From: Pseudomonas sp. UBA4617
GTDB lineage: Bacteria; Pseudomonadota; Gammaproteobacteria; Pseudomonadales; Pseudomonadaceae
Assembly: GCF_002386445.1 (NCBI RefSeq)
Contig: NZ_DGIR01000027.1
Span: 186,001-250,000 of the forward strand
DNA: 64,000 nucleotides
Direction of reading: 5' to 3'
Of the stretch, positions 28,301-35,753 are shown piece after piece (within the stretch, counting starts at the first letter, position 1; each line of letters starts with the position of its first letter). The notes beneath the pieces are model-generated. The model saw only the letters and a list, made by a program, of their open reading frames with translations, had not been told where the DNA came from and did no database searches. A program made the position numbers and the translations under genes.

Positions 28301-31300
28301 TCATCCGGTTTCAGCGGGATGTAGATGGTCCCCGAACCGCCCTTGGTCACCAGGTCCAGGCCATGGTCGAAGAACTGCCCGAAGAAGGTCATCCAGGCGT
28401 TGAACGGCGCGGACAGGCCAGCATCGGCGGCAGTGTTCTCGAACAGGTACACGTCGTGGTCGTCGGCAGTGCCGAACTGGCCGTCCAGGCCCGGGCTGGC
28501 GACGATGCGCACGCCATCCTTGAGCACGTCGTCATTGCCAGGCGTGCCGAAGTTGAGCACGCCGTCCGCACCGGCGTCATACGCCGTGGCATAGGCGGCC
28601 GGGTTGTTGGAGGTCTGGTCGACGACCAGGTTGCTGATGGTGCGCGGCTGCGAATCGAACACCGGGCCGCTGGTCTGCTGGTACGAGGAGCCCGGAATGG
28701 CTGGCGAGCCGGGGCCGAAGAAGCCGGCCGGTGCGCCTTCGGCCGGGTTGAACACCGGGTCGGTCACGCGCGGGAAGACGTTGTCGGCGGCACCGAACCC
28801 GGTATTGTCGATGCCATTGAGGTTCATCAGGTTGTTGTTCGAACCGTCGACCGCGCGCAGGCCCAGTGGCGCGCGGATGTTGGGCAGCAGCGAGAGGATG
28901 TCCGCCCCGTTGGCATCGGCCTCGGCGATCTTGATCTGGTCGAGGATGAAGTTGAGGTCGGAGCGCACCATGTGCAGGCCGGCGCCGCCGGCAGTGGCAT
29001 CCACCACTGGCGTGGCTGGCGTCGGTACCACAGGCGCACCCGGCTGTACCACGGTCGTGGGTTGCGAGAACAGCACCTCGGTGGTGCCGTGGGCGTCCTG
29101 GTACATCGCCTTGACCCGCAGGCTCAGCCCGGCCAGGTCCGGCGACACCTTGAAGGTGGTGCCGTCGGCGCTCTGGAACGCCAGGTCGCCGGCCGGCAGC
29201 AGGATGATGTCCTCGAACACACCACTGCCGGGGGTGGCCTCGAACTGCCAGTAGTACGACACCGAGCGGTCGGCGAGCGTGCCGAGCGGGTTGGCGGCGC
29301 TGATGTTGTCGGCATCCAGCACGCCGGCCACGTTCACCGTCAGCACATCGCCCACGGTAATCGCACCGCCGTTGCCGTCGGTGATGGCCGGGCCGCCGGT
29401 GGGTTGGACGTTCAGCCCTTCCACCAGCACGCGCTGGCTGTCGGCGAACTGCAGGCGTTCGATGTGCAGCAAGGTATCCACGCCATCGCGACCCGCCACA
29501 TTGTCGGTCACGGTCCACACATCATCGGCAGTGTCGAGCGTACCTTTGGTGTTCTGCGTCACCGTGTACTCGCCCTGCAACCCGGAGAACACCGCCGTGT
29601 CGAAGGCCGCACCACCGCTCGAGGTGCCGGGCAGGATCTCGCGCACGGCCTTGAGCTGGCCGGGGTTGTAGGTGCGGTCGAGCATGAACGGGATCATGTC
29701 GGCCATGCTGTCGAAGCTGGCGATCTCGGGGCCGGTGTGATTGATGTCATCCGCGGCATACACGGCGATGCGCACGTTGAGCCACTTGTCACCGTCGATC
29801 AGGTCATCGCCGCCACGGCCTTCGATCAGGTCGCTGCCATTGCCGCCCAGCATGATGTTGCCGGTGGCAAAGCCGGTGGTCGGTAACCCGGCATCGGCCA
29901 GAAACTGCTGCAGGCCGCGAATCAGCGCAACATTGGTCAAGGCGCTGCCGGTGGCACCACCATGGTTGAGGATGGTCACGGCATCGACGTTGTCGCCCTT
30001 GAGCACATCGGCGAAGTTCGAACCGGACACGCCCTCCACCTCGGCAAAGCGGTCGAGGATGGAGGCCGGCGATGCGCCGACCGGGTTGAACACGCCAGCG
30101 TTCTGGTTCGGCGCGTTGCCATGAGGCTGAGCCAGGGCGGCCAGGGTCAGGTCGACGGTGACGCCGACCTGGTCATTCTTGTTGGTGATCCAGTCGAAAC
30201 CGGACATGCCGTCCATCTTGTCCTGGGCGTCACTGCCGACGAAGATGTCGTCGCCACCCTCGCCGATCATCTCGTCGAAGCCGGCGCCGCCGACGAAGAT
30301 ATCGTTGCCGACCACTTCGTCACCCAGCAGCGGCGCGAAGTTGTCGCCTGGGGCACCGTCCTGGGTACCCTTCTCGATCCAGTCATCGCCTTCGTTGCCG
30401 GTAGGTGGCAGGTTGGTCTTGGCGCCAAGAATGAAGTCATCGCCCTGGCCACCGAAGGTGGTGGAGATGTCTTCGGTAGTGATGATGAAGTCCTGGCCGT
30501 TGCCGCCGAGGATCAGGTTACCGGCCACCAGCATGCTGCCGGCGACGATCACGTCGTTGCCATCGTTACCTTCCAGGCGGTTGTCGCCGAACGAGTCGGT
30601 GATGATGTCGTCACCGGCGCCACCCAGCACCGCGTCATTGCCTGCGCCGCCTTCAAGGGTGTCGTTGCCGGCATCACCGTAGACGGTATCGTCGCCTTCA
30701 CCGGAGATGATGATGTCGTTGCCGGCGGTACCACCCAGCACCACATGATCTTCACCGGTGTAGTGCAGGAAGTTGCTGTCGGGGCCCACGGTATCCGGGT
30801 TGTCGCGAATCACCAGCGGTACGATTTCTACCCCGTTGACCTGGATCCCGCCAGTCGGGTCGGCCCGGCCATCGGCGCCCAGGCCGGTGAACTGGTTGGC
30901 CTGGTTCACCTCGAGGGTGAACGTTGGCGTGAGGAACACGGTGTTGGACAGGTGGGTCACGTCGGAGTTGAGCATGATCAGCTTGGCGAAGGAGTTGTTC
31001 TCCAGCTCCGTGCCGAAGTTGAGGCCCGCCGTGCGCGCCAGGTAGTAGAAGCGGTCGCCGTTCTGCAGGGCTTCCAGTTGCGTTTCAAAGACGAAGTTGA
31101 AACTGGAGCCAAGCATGCCGCCAAACGGCATCTTCTGCTCGGCCAGGCCGCCGACCCAGAAGTCGATGGCATCGACACCGGTCACGGTCACGCCGCTGAT
31201 GTCATCGGCGGTGCCGGCGATGCCGTCAGCGCCGGGCAGCGTCACGTTGGCATACGCACCCGTGCCGTTGAGGAAGTCCAGGCGGTCGGCTGGCGCACCG

Positions 31301-33459
31301 TCACCACCGAGCACCAGCGCCACCGCAGCGGCGCGCTTGTCGGCTTCGGTGGTGGCCCCGGTGATGGTGCCGTGGGTGCCGTAGGCCGCGATGAAGTTGA
31401 TCAGCGACGCCGCGTGCTTGAGGTGGTCGGCAAAGTCGACCCAGCTGATGTACGGCTTGAGCTGGCTGTCGCCGGACATTGCATGGAATTCACGGCGCGC
31501 CTCGTTCAGGGTGGGAATACCGGTGTCGCGGCCACGGGCGATGTTCAGTGCCGGCAGGTCCAGCGGCAGGCCAAGCAGGTTGTTGCGCAGCGCCTCGGTG
31601 ACGAATTCATCGATCTCGTTACCCAGTTGACGGGTAACGCCACGGATGATCGCGCCAGCCGCCTCATCGGCGGTGGCCCCACTGCCGGCGAAGGCCAGTG
31701 GGTTGAGGAAGGCGGCGATCAGGCCAAGCTGCTGGTCGGGGTTGTTGGGGTCGGCGGATAGCGGGTTGAACGCCGGGTCGAAGCGGTCGACGGTTTCAGT
31801 CAGCATCGAGTGGCCGAAGCGGTACACCACGTGGGCAAACTCGGCGAGGATGGCCGGGTTGATCGAAGTGTCGTAGCCGTTGGGGGCGAGAAACTCGTCG
31901 ATCTGCGGCTGAATGGTGCGGGCGAACTCTTCGAACACCAGGTGCTGGTACTGCATCTCGGTGCCGAACTTGGCAGCCTGGAACAGCCGCTCGCCATCCC
32001 ATACCAGCGCAGCGATCTCGGCGGGCGTGGTGGGGATGGCGGTGACATCGTCGATCAACCACTGGTTGAGGAACGCCAGGTCGCCAGCCGCCAGCAAGGT
32101 GTCCTTGGTCTGCTGCACCAGGCGGTTGTGCTCGGAGTGGAACACATGGTGCACGGCGGTCAGGCCGATGTTCTCGTTCACCCGGCCGTCACCGGCGATG
32201 TAGTGGGCGTCGAGCAGTTCGTTGTCATAGGTCAGGTTGGCGCCACCCGGCCCTACCGGCTGCGCATTGCCGACGGCGGTGTCGGCATCGGCCTGCAGCA
32301 CACCGCCCACCACCACGGGCGCAGCATTGTGGGCAATATCGTCGAGGAATGCATGCCCGGTGCTCACCGCATTGGCCAGACTGATCGGTGCGGCGCGGTT
32401 GCCTTCGACCAGCGTAGTGACGTCGTCGGCAGTGCCGGCGATGCCGTCGGCGCCATTGCTCACGCGCATCACCACCTGCGGCATGCCGTTAGGCCCGCGC
32501 AGGAAGTTGCCGTAGGCGTCGGTGGCCAGCAGCGGCACGCGGTGCACGTCGGCGTCGGTCAGGTTGATGCCGAGCAGGTCGCGGGCCTGGGCCTTGACCA
32601 CTGCCCAGGTGGCCATGCCGCCGCTTTCGCCGCTGCCATCGTCGCTGGTTCCGAACAGGCCATCGGCACCGAGGTCGCGGTTGGTGATCAGCCGCCCGGT
32701 CGCCACCGGGTCGCCGGCCGCGTTCAGCGTGTATTCGCGCAGGAACACCTGATGCGAGGGATGCGAGCTGTAGGTCTGGCTCTGGTCAACGAACGGTGAC
32801 GTGGTGTTGGTCTGGCCGTCATCGGCGGTGCCCACCACGCCGTCGGCACCGGTGGTGCGGACGGCGCGCGACAGCACCATGAAGTTGGTCGGGCTGTTTG
32901 GATCGAACAGCGGGTCGTCCGGCTGCAGCGGGATGAACACGATGTCGGTGCCGCTCTTGGTAACCAGGTCCAGGCCATGGTCGAAGAACTGGCCAAAGAA
33001 GGTCATCCAGGCGTTGAAGCCGGCGGTCAGGCCGACATCGGGCGACACGTTGGGGATGAAGAACACCTCGGTGTCGTCGGCGGTGCCGAACACCCCATCG
33101 ATGCCGGGGCTGATCACCGGCGCAGCGTCACCATTGGCCTCGACTGCGGCCGGGTTGTTACCTGTCTGGTCGACGATGAGGTTGCTGATGGTGCGCGGCT
33201 GCGAATCGACGACCGTACCGGTGCCGGCATAGTCACCGCTGAAGGAAGGGCTGAGCAGGCGCAGGAACGAGTTGTCAGCGGCACCGAACTCGCTTTGCCC
33301 GGTCACCAGGTTGTTGTAACTGCCGTCCACGGTACGCAGGCCGAACGGTACCTGGCTGTTGGGCAGCAGGTCGCTCAGGCTGGCGCCATCGGCGTGGGCT
33401 TCGGCGATGAAGATCTGTTGCAGGATGAATTCCAGGTCCGACTTGCTGAAATTGGCCAT
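22366..33459 (-). CDS. pepA: PepA: secreted two-domain animal-type heme peroxidase with PERCAL and RTX calcium motifs
   Basis: This 3,697-residue protein corresponds to PP_2561 (PepA) of P. putida KT2440. Both peroxidase domains keep the full catalytic set. The distal His is in FFDHGLD (about 161 and 1699). The distal Arg and heme-ester Glu are in GDGRVNEN (about 425 and 1958). The proximal His is in RFGHSML (about 550 and 2084). I count ten PERCAL motifs (GxDGxxGTxDD), five per domain. RTX nonapeptides follow each domain (about 906-985 and 2433-2510). Ig-like domains separate the modules, and five 82-residue RTX repeats fill the C-terminus (about 3170-3540). The tail ends DFNLSV, a type I secretion signal. 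ATG 33459 has GAGGGC upstream. It is divergent from its probable exporter at 34011. Confidence 0.95.
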   Translation of the reverse strand: MANFSKSDLEFILQQIFIAEAHADGASLSDLLPNSQVPFGLRTVDGSYNNLVTGQSEFGAADNSFLRLLSPSFSGDYAGTGTVVDSQPRTISNLIVDQTGNNPAAVEANGDAAPVISPGIDGVFGTADDTEVFFIPNVSPDVGLTAGFNAWMTFFGQFFDHGLDLVTKSGTDIVFIPLQPDDPLFDPNSPTNFMVLSRAVRTTGADGVVGTADDGQTNTTSPFVDQSQTYSSHPSHQVFLREYTLNAAGDPVATGRLITNRDLGADGLFGTSDDGSGESGGMATWAVVKAQARDLLGINLTDADVHRVPLLATDAYGNFLRGPNGMPQVVMRVSNGADGIAGTADDVTTLVEGNRAAPISLANAVSTGHAFLDDIAHNAAPVVVGGVLQADADTAVGNAQPVGPGGANLTYDNELLDAHYIAGDGRVNENIGLTAVHHVFHSEHNRLVQQTKDTLLAAGDLAFLNQWLIDDVTAIPTTPAEIAALVWDGERLFQAAKFGTEMQYQHLVFEEFARTIQPQIDEFLAPNGYDTSINPAILAEFAHVVYRFGHSMLTETVDRFDPAFNPLSADPNNPDQQLGLIAAFLNPLAFAGSGATADEAAGAIIRGVTRQLGNEIDEFVTEALRNNLLGLPLDLPALNIARGRDTGIPTLNEARREFHAMSGDSQLKPYISWVDFADHLKHAASLINFIAAYGTHGTITGATTEADKRAAAVALVLGGDGAPADRLDFLNGTGAYANVTLPGADGIAGTADDISGVTVTGVDAIDFWVGGLAEQKMPFGGMLGSSFNFVFETQLEALQNGDRFYYLARTAGLNFGTELENNSFAKLIMLNSDVTHLSNTVFLTPTFTLEVNQANQFTGLGADGRADPTGGIQVNGVEIVPLVIRDNPDTVGPDSNFLHYTGEDHVVLGGTAGNDIIISGEGDDTVYGDAGNDTLEGGAGNDAVLGGAGDDIITDSFGDNRLEGNDGNDVIVAGSMLVAGNLILGGNGQDFIITTEDISTTFGGQGDDFILGAKTNLPPTGNEGDDWIEKGTQDGAPGDNFAPLLGDEVVGNDIFVGGAGFDEMIGEGGDDIFVGSDAQDKMDGMSGFDWITNKNDQVGVTVDLTLAALAQPHGNAPNQNAGVFNPVGASPASILDRFAEVEGVSGSNFADVLKGDNVDAVTILNHGGATGSALTNVALIRGLQQFLADAGLPTTGFATGNIMLGGNGSDLIEGRGGDDLIDGDKWLNVRIAVYAADDINHTGPEIASFDSMADMIPFMLDRTYNPGQLKAVREILPGTSSGGAAFDTAVFSGLQGEYTVTQNTKGTLDTADDVWTVTDNVAGRDGVDTLLHIERLQFADSQRVLVEGLNVQPTGGPAITDGNGGAITVGDVLTVNVAGVLDADNISAANPLGTLADRSVSYYWQFEATPGSGVFEDIILLPAGDLAFQSADGTTFKVSPDLAGLSLRVKAMYQDAHGTTEVLFSQPTTVVQPGAPVVPTPATPVVDATAGGAGLHMVRSDLNFILDQIKIAEADANGADILSLLPNIRAPLGLRAVDGSNNNLMNLNGIDNTGFGAADNVFPRVTDPVFNPAEGAPAGFFGPGSPAIPGSSYQQTSGPVFDSQPRTISNLVVDQTSNNPAAYATAYDAGADGVLNFGTPGNDDVLKDGVRIVASPGLDGQFGTADDHDVYLFENTAADAGLSAPFNAWMTFFGQFFDHGLDLVTKGGSGTIYIPLKPDDPLYVEGGFTNFMVVTRATNLPGADGVLGTADDIREHTNTTTPFVDQNQTYSSHPSHQVFLRGYVLTDGGPVATGQLITNRDLGADGRYGTADDTEIGGMATWKVVKAQARDVLGINLTDADVDNVPLLATDAYGNFIKGPNGFPMVIMKGADGIAGTADDQQVEGNPAAPIDLTNAVRTGHQFLADIAHNAVPVFSAGVLVPDADTDTGNAVPVNPQTGANLAYDNELLDAHYIAGDGRVNENIGLTAVHAIFHAEHNRLVAQTKDTVLDSGDLAFLNEWLLNPLTALPASQAEIDALVWNGERLFQAAKFGTEMQYQHLVFEEFARTVQPRVDLFFAPTQVYDVDLDASIVAEFAHTVYRFGHSMLTETVDRFDVDFNVIQDPASANPDQQLGLIAAFLNPLAYAASGVTPEDATSAIVRGVTRQAGNEIDEFVTEALRNNLLGLPLDLPAINIARGRDVGIPSLNAVRRDIYAQTGDTQLKPYTSWVDLVQHLKHPESLINFIAAYGTHSTITDATTLLEKRAAAMALVFGGDGAPADRLDFLNSTGAYANVTLPGKDGVLGTVDDLRAVTVTGVDAIDLWIGGLAEAKTPFGGMLGTTFNFVFENQMEKLQDGDRFYYLERTAGLSMNAELESNSFAKLIMANTSATHLPGLVFSDPGFYLEVDQSKQFNEGLGNVDPLGENGEQVVFRDSPLTAGPDTNYIRYAGAEHIVLGGTEGNDILVSSEGDDTVWGDGGNDRIEGGDGNDQLRGGAGDDIISDMGGDDNIQGGDGNDVLHGGNGVNLIIGGFGNDFIVTGEDASEAIGGQGNDFILGSKANEQDMGNEGDDWIEKGTSDGAPGDNFDPLGNDPVIGNDVFIGGNENDKFNGEGGDDIMVGSLGFGDRYIGGSGYDWATFKGLAQGVTIDYSDRFFDVPPVPGSGASTLVRFDIMEGLSGSAHGDFLRGDNADAASLPTNGAHGSVLTNIGLINGLSGLLAAGATFYDGGNIILGGSGSDLIEGRGGDDVLDGDKWLNVRISVRANSDGTGPEIASYDSMEAMVPLMLNGTYNPGQLVIVREILDGTDSYDTAVFSGVASDYSVVVDGNAVIVTDLVAGRDGVDRLTGIERLQFSDSSQASGVGTAVNAGPTGNLAILDAATGLRNDTSVSGQLLRVSNLAVHDADNVGAGNASGAVNGPVAYYWQVETLPGSGVYEDITFVAAGEVSRATGTTYRVTDDVAGLNIRVRGVYQDAKGTLEIVDSAPNSAPSAGPTVTGLLVQNQTLTVNPATIVDADGLSNPQFTFQWQSNRGLGWVNIAGAISSTFVLTQDQVGQNMRVVVSYVDDFGVQESIASDILDPVANVNDAPGGAVLISDTTPALGQTLTALTGSIADLDGLGAFSFQWQQGTGGIFTNIIGATAVTFTPGLDQGGQQLRVIVRYTDGFGAQEAVTSAATAPVPALTLVGTNGPDVLSGSAGNDVISGLDGADLLFGGLGNDILNGGLGADTMTGGGGNDTFVVDNVGDRVIEALNGGVDLVQTSLASYTLGANVENLTFTGVGNFIGGGNGLDNIIIGGAGNDLLNGGAGADRLVGGLGNDTYLVDNAGDAVVEATGGGTDTVRTTLASYNLGANVENLVYTGAGNFIGGGNTLDNIITGGAGNDLLNGGAGADRLVGGLGDDTYVVDNAGDGLIEVAAGGTDTVRTTLASYRMTSNIENLTYTGQGDFSGTGNTLDNTIRGGAGNDLLNGGAGADRLVGGLGDDTYVVDNAGDGLIEVVAGGTDTVLTTLASYRMSGNIENLTFTGVGNFNGSGNTLDNIIRGGAGNDLLTGGAGNDQLLGGIGNDTLNSGDDHDSLDGGLGNDVLNGGAGNDTLFGGDGNDTLSGGSGSDFLNGAVGDDTVNGGAGDDTMMATDGNDIFQFAAGFGNDLIINFDSNAIGGQDRLDITAFNITAATFAANVTIADVGDDTLVSIGANDSIRLVGVADATTVTAADFNLSV
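22860..23900 (-). repeat. Tandem 246-bp coding repeats in the pepA C-terminus
   Basis: Five in-frame copies with an exact 246-bp period are marked by the GAGC/GAGG anchors at 22879, 23125, 23371, 23617 and 23863. Each encodes 82 residues containing GGAGNDLLNGGAGADRLVGG, a TYVVDNAGD segment and a beta-rich ENLTYTGxGxF segment. The central three copies are almost identical; the outer two have diverged. Copy number could vary by recombination. Confidence 0.9.
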
Positions 33460-34010
33460 TTCGAATTGCCCTCGATCTGTCGGGAGATGACACACAGGGC
33501 AACAGGGTCCTTCCCGCGCCCAGTCAGTGTTGACGTGCGCAGTTTCTGGTTCGGGGTTCTGGGGGCAGTTGGGCACTACGGTTGTGCAATCGCCACTGGC
33601 CTCATCGCCGGCAAGCGGGCTCCCTCAGGAAAGCGGGAACCGTGTAAACGGTGCGGTACAGCTGTAACGCACACGCATCGACCCCAGCTCGCATGGGGGT
33701 CCGAATACACCAGACTAAAGTCGCAGAACAAAAGGTTGTCAATATTTCGTCAACAAATTCGCATGGCGATGATAACGCGCTGCAAATAGCTGTTTTTTTG
33801 GCACTTATAAAAAGTTCAATGTATTCATAGAGCAAAATGATATTACTGCGCGTTTCGTCGCAACCTACGCTCCAGCATGTGGGAGCAACGCAGCGTCTTG
33901 GACCATTTCGCCCCCAGAGCGAACCGCCTGCGAGCCGACCAGAAGCCACGACTACCGCTGTACGGGGCGCCGCAACGGCCTTCCCGTTTTGTGATGAAGG
34001 GAGGCCGCTG
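33460..34010. other. Divergent regulatory region between pepA and its type I secretion operon
   Basis: This 551-bp gap has no supported gene. The part from about 33,700 to 33,850 is strikingly AT-rich and contains closely spaced TTGAC/GTCAA repeats (33736-33755). A sigma70-like promoter for pepA can be read at 33714-33742. I see no confident promoter for the plus-strand operon. The 33,850-34,000 segment is GC-rich like its neighbours. Confidence 0.6.
33714..33742 (-). promoter_or_regulatory. Predicted sigma70 promoter for pepA
   Basis: On the minus strand a perfect -35 TTGACA (complement at 33737-33742) and a -10 TTTAGT (complement at 33714-33719) are separated by 17 bp. Transcription would start near 33707, leaving a leader of about 250 nt before the pepA ATG. 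Confidence 0.5.
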
Positions 34011-35747
34011 ATGCACAAGTCGCCACGCATCCGATCCGAACTCGCAGAGGTGTTGTTTCGCCTGCGGCGCAGCTTTTTCGTCCTGGCCGCGTTCAGCGGC
34101 GTGATAAACGTCATGATGTTGACGCCATCTATTTATATGCTGCAGGTGTATGACCGCGCCCTGGTCAGCCGCAACGTCACCACCCTGACCATGCTTACCT
34201 TGCTGGTGATCGGCCTGTTCCTGCTGATGTCGGCGCTGGAGATGATCCGCACTCGCGTATTGATCCGGGTGGGCAACGGCCTGGACATGGACCTCAACCG
34301 GCGCATCTTCAGCGCCGCCTTCGAGCGTAACCTGAGCCGTGCAGGCGGCAACCCGGCCCAGGCCCTGCAGGACCTGGCCCAGGTGCGGCAGTTTCTCACC
34401 GGCAACGGCCTGTTCGCCTTCTTCGATGCGCCCTGGACGCCGATCTATCTGCTGGTCAGCTACCTGATCCACCCACTGCTGGGGCTGGTCACGCTGGTCG
34501 GCTCGCTGATCCTGGTGGCCTTGGCCTACCTCACCGAGAAAGCCACGCAAAAACCCTTGGCCGAAGCCAACCAGGCAGCCCTGTCATCGGCCAGCTACGC
34601 CAACAACAACCTGCGCAATGCCGAAGTGATCGAGGCCATGGGCATGCTGCCGGCGATCGGCAAGCGCTGGTACCAAGGCCACCTGCGCATCCTGCAGATG
34701 CAGACGCTGGCCTCCGACCGTGCGGCGCTGATCAGCAGCACCGGGCGTTTCGTGCGCATCACCTTGCAATCGGTCATCCTCGGTACCGGCGCGCTGCTGG
34801 CGATCGAAGGCAAGATCACCCCGGGCATGATGATTGCCTGCTCGATCCTCACCGGCCGTGCCCTGGGGCCGGTGGAACAGGTGATCGCCTCGTGGAAACA
34901 GTTGCTCGGCTGCCGGTCCGCCTGGGGGCGGCTGAACGAGCTGCTGCACGACTACCCGCAGCGGCCACCGAGCATGTCGCTACAGCGCCCGCTGGGCATG
35001 CTCGCCGTGGAAAACGTGATCGCCGGTGCCCCTGGGACCAACAACCCCATCGTACGCGGGGTGAGCTTCAGCCTGACCCCGGGTGAAAGCCTCGGCGTCA
35101 TTGGCCCGTCGGCCTCCGGCAAGTCTACCCTCGCCCGCCTGCTGGTCGGCGTGTGGCCGGCCCAGGCCGGCAAGGTGCGCCTGGACGGCGCCGACATCTT
35201 CACCTGGAACAAGGCCGAGCTGGGCCCCTGGCTTGGCTACCTGCCGCAGGACGTGGAGCTGTTCGAGGGCACCATCGCCGAGAACATCGCCCGCTTTGCC
35301 GAAGTGGACAGCGACGCAGTCATTCGCGCGGCCCGCAGCAGCGGCGTGCACGACATGATCCTGCGCTTCCCGCAGGGCTACGACACCCGCCTGGCGGCCG
35401 ATGGCACGCCGTTGTCGGGCGGCCAGAAGCAGCGCATTGCCCTGGCCCGTGCGCTGTACGGTGAACCTAACCTGGTGGTGCTGGACGAGCCCAACGCCAA
35501 CCTCGACGACGTCGGCGAAAAAGCCCTGGTCGATGCATTGGCCGAACTCAAGGCACGCGGGGCTACCGTGATCCTGATATCCCACCGGCCCAATGTGCTG
35601 TGCGCGGTCGACAAGGTACTGATGCTGCGTGACGGTGCCGTGCACATGCTCGGCAGCCGCGATGAAGTGTTCGCGGCGTTGCGCAAGGCCAGTGTGATCC
35701 CGGCGGGCAGCGCGGCGCCGCTGGCTTCGGTAAAAGTACGGGAGTAA
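34011..35747 (+). CDS. Type I secretion ABC transporter (PrtD-like)
   Basis: This 578-residue inner-membrane ATPase has an N-terminal six-helix transmembrane region (about 1-310) and a C-terminal nucleotide-binding domain. The latter has Walker A GPSASGKST, Q-loop YLPQDVELF, signature LSGGQKQR, Walker B LVVLDEPNANLD and H-loop ISHRP. It has no C39 peptidase-like domain, matching the PrtD/AprD type that exports RTX proteins with C-terminal signals. ATG 34011 follows GGGAGG. It is the first gene of a three-gene exporter operon, with 6 bp to the next gene, and is divergent from pepA, its likely cargo. Confidence 0.93.
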   Translation: MHKSPRIRSELAEVLFRLRRSFFVLAAFSGVINVMMLTPSIYMLQVYDRALVSRNVTTLTMLTLLVIGLFLLMSALEMIRTRVLIRVGNGLDMDLNRRIFSAAFERNLSRAGGNPAQALQDLAQVRQFLTGNGLFAFFDAPWTPIYLLVSYLIHPLLGLVTLVGSLILVALAYLTEKATQKPLAEANQAALSSASYANNNLRNAEVIEAMGMLPAIGKRWYQGHLRILQMQTLASDRAALISSTGRFVRITLQSVILGTGALLAIEGKITPGMMIACSILTGRALGPVEQVIASWKQLLGCRSAWGRLNELLHDYPQRPPSMSLQRPLGMLAVENVIAGAPGTNNPIVRGVSFSLTPGESLGVIGPSASGKSTLARLLVGVWPAQAGKVRLDGADIFTWNKAELGPWLGYLPQDVELFEGTIAENIARFAEVDSDAVIRAARSSGVHDMILRFPQGYDTRLAADGTPLSGGQKQRIALARALYGEPNLVVLDEPNANLDDVGEKALVDALAELKARGATVILISHRPNVLCAVDKVLMLRDGAVHMLGSRDEVFAALRKASVIPAGSAAPLASVKVRE

Positions 35748-35753
35748 CCGATC

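Noticed and set aside
25417..29886. A 1,489-codon open frame on the plus strand opposite pepA (with others at 22267-24006 and 29962-31761)
   Set aside because: These are antisense shadows of the GC-rich, repeat-rich pepA coding sequence. Their composition (runs of V, H, G, Q, A) fits no known fold, and pepA on the other strand has intact conserved domains.
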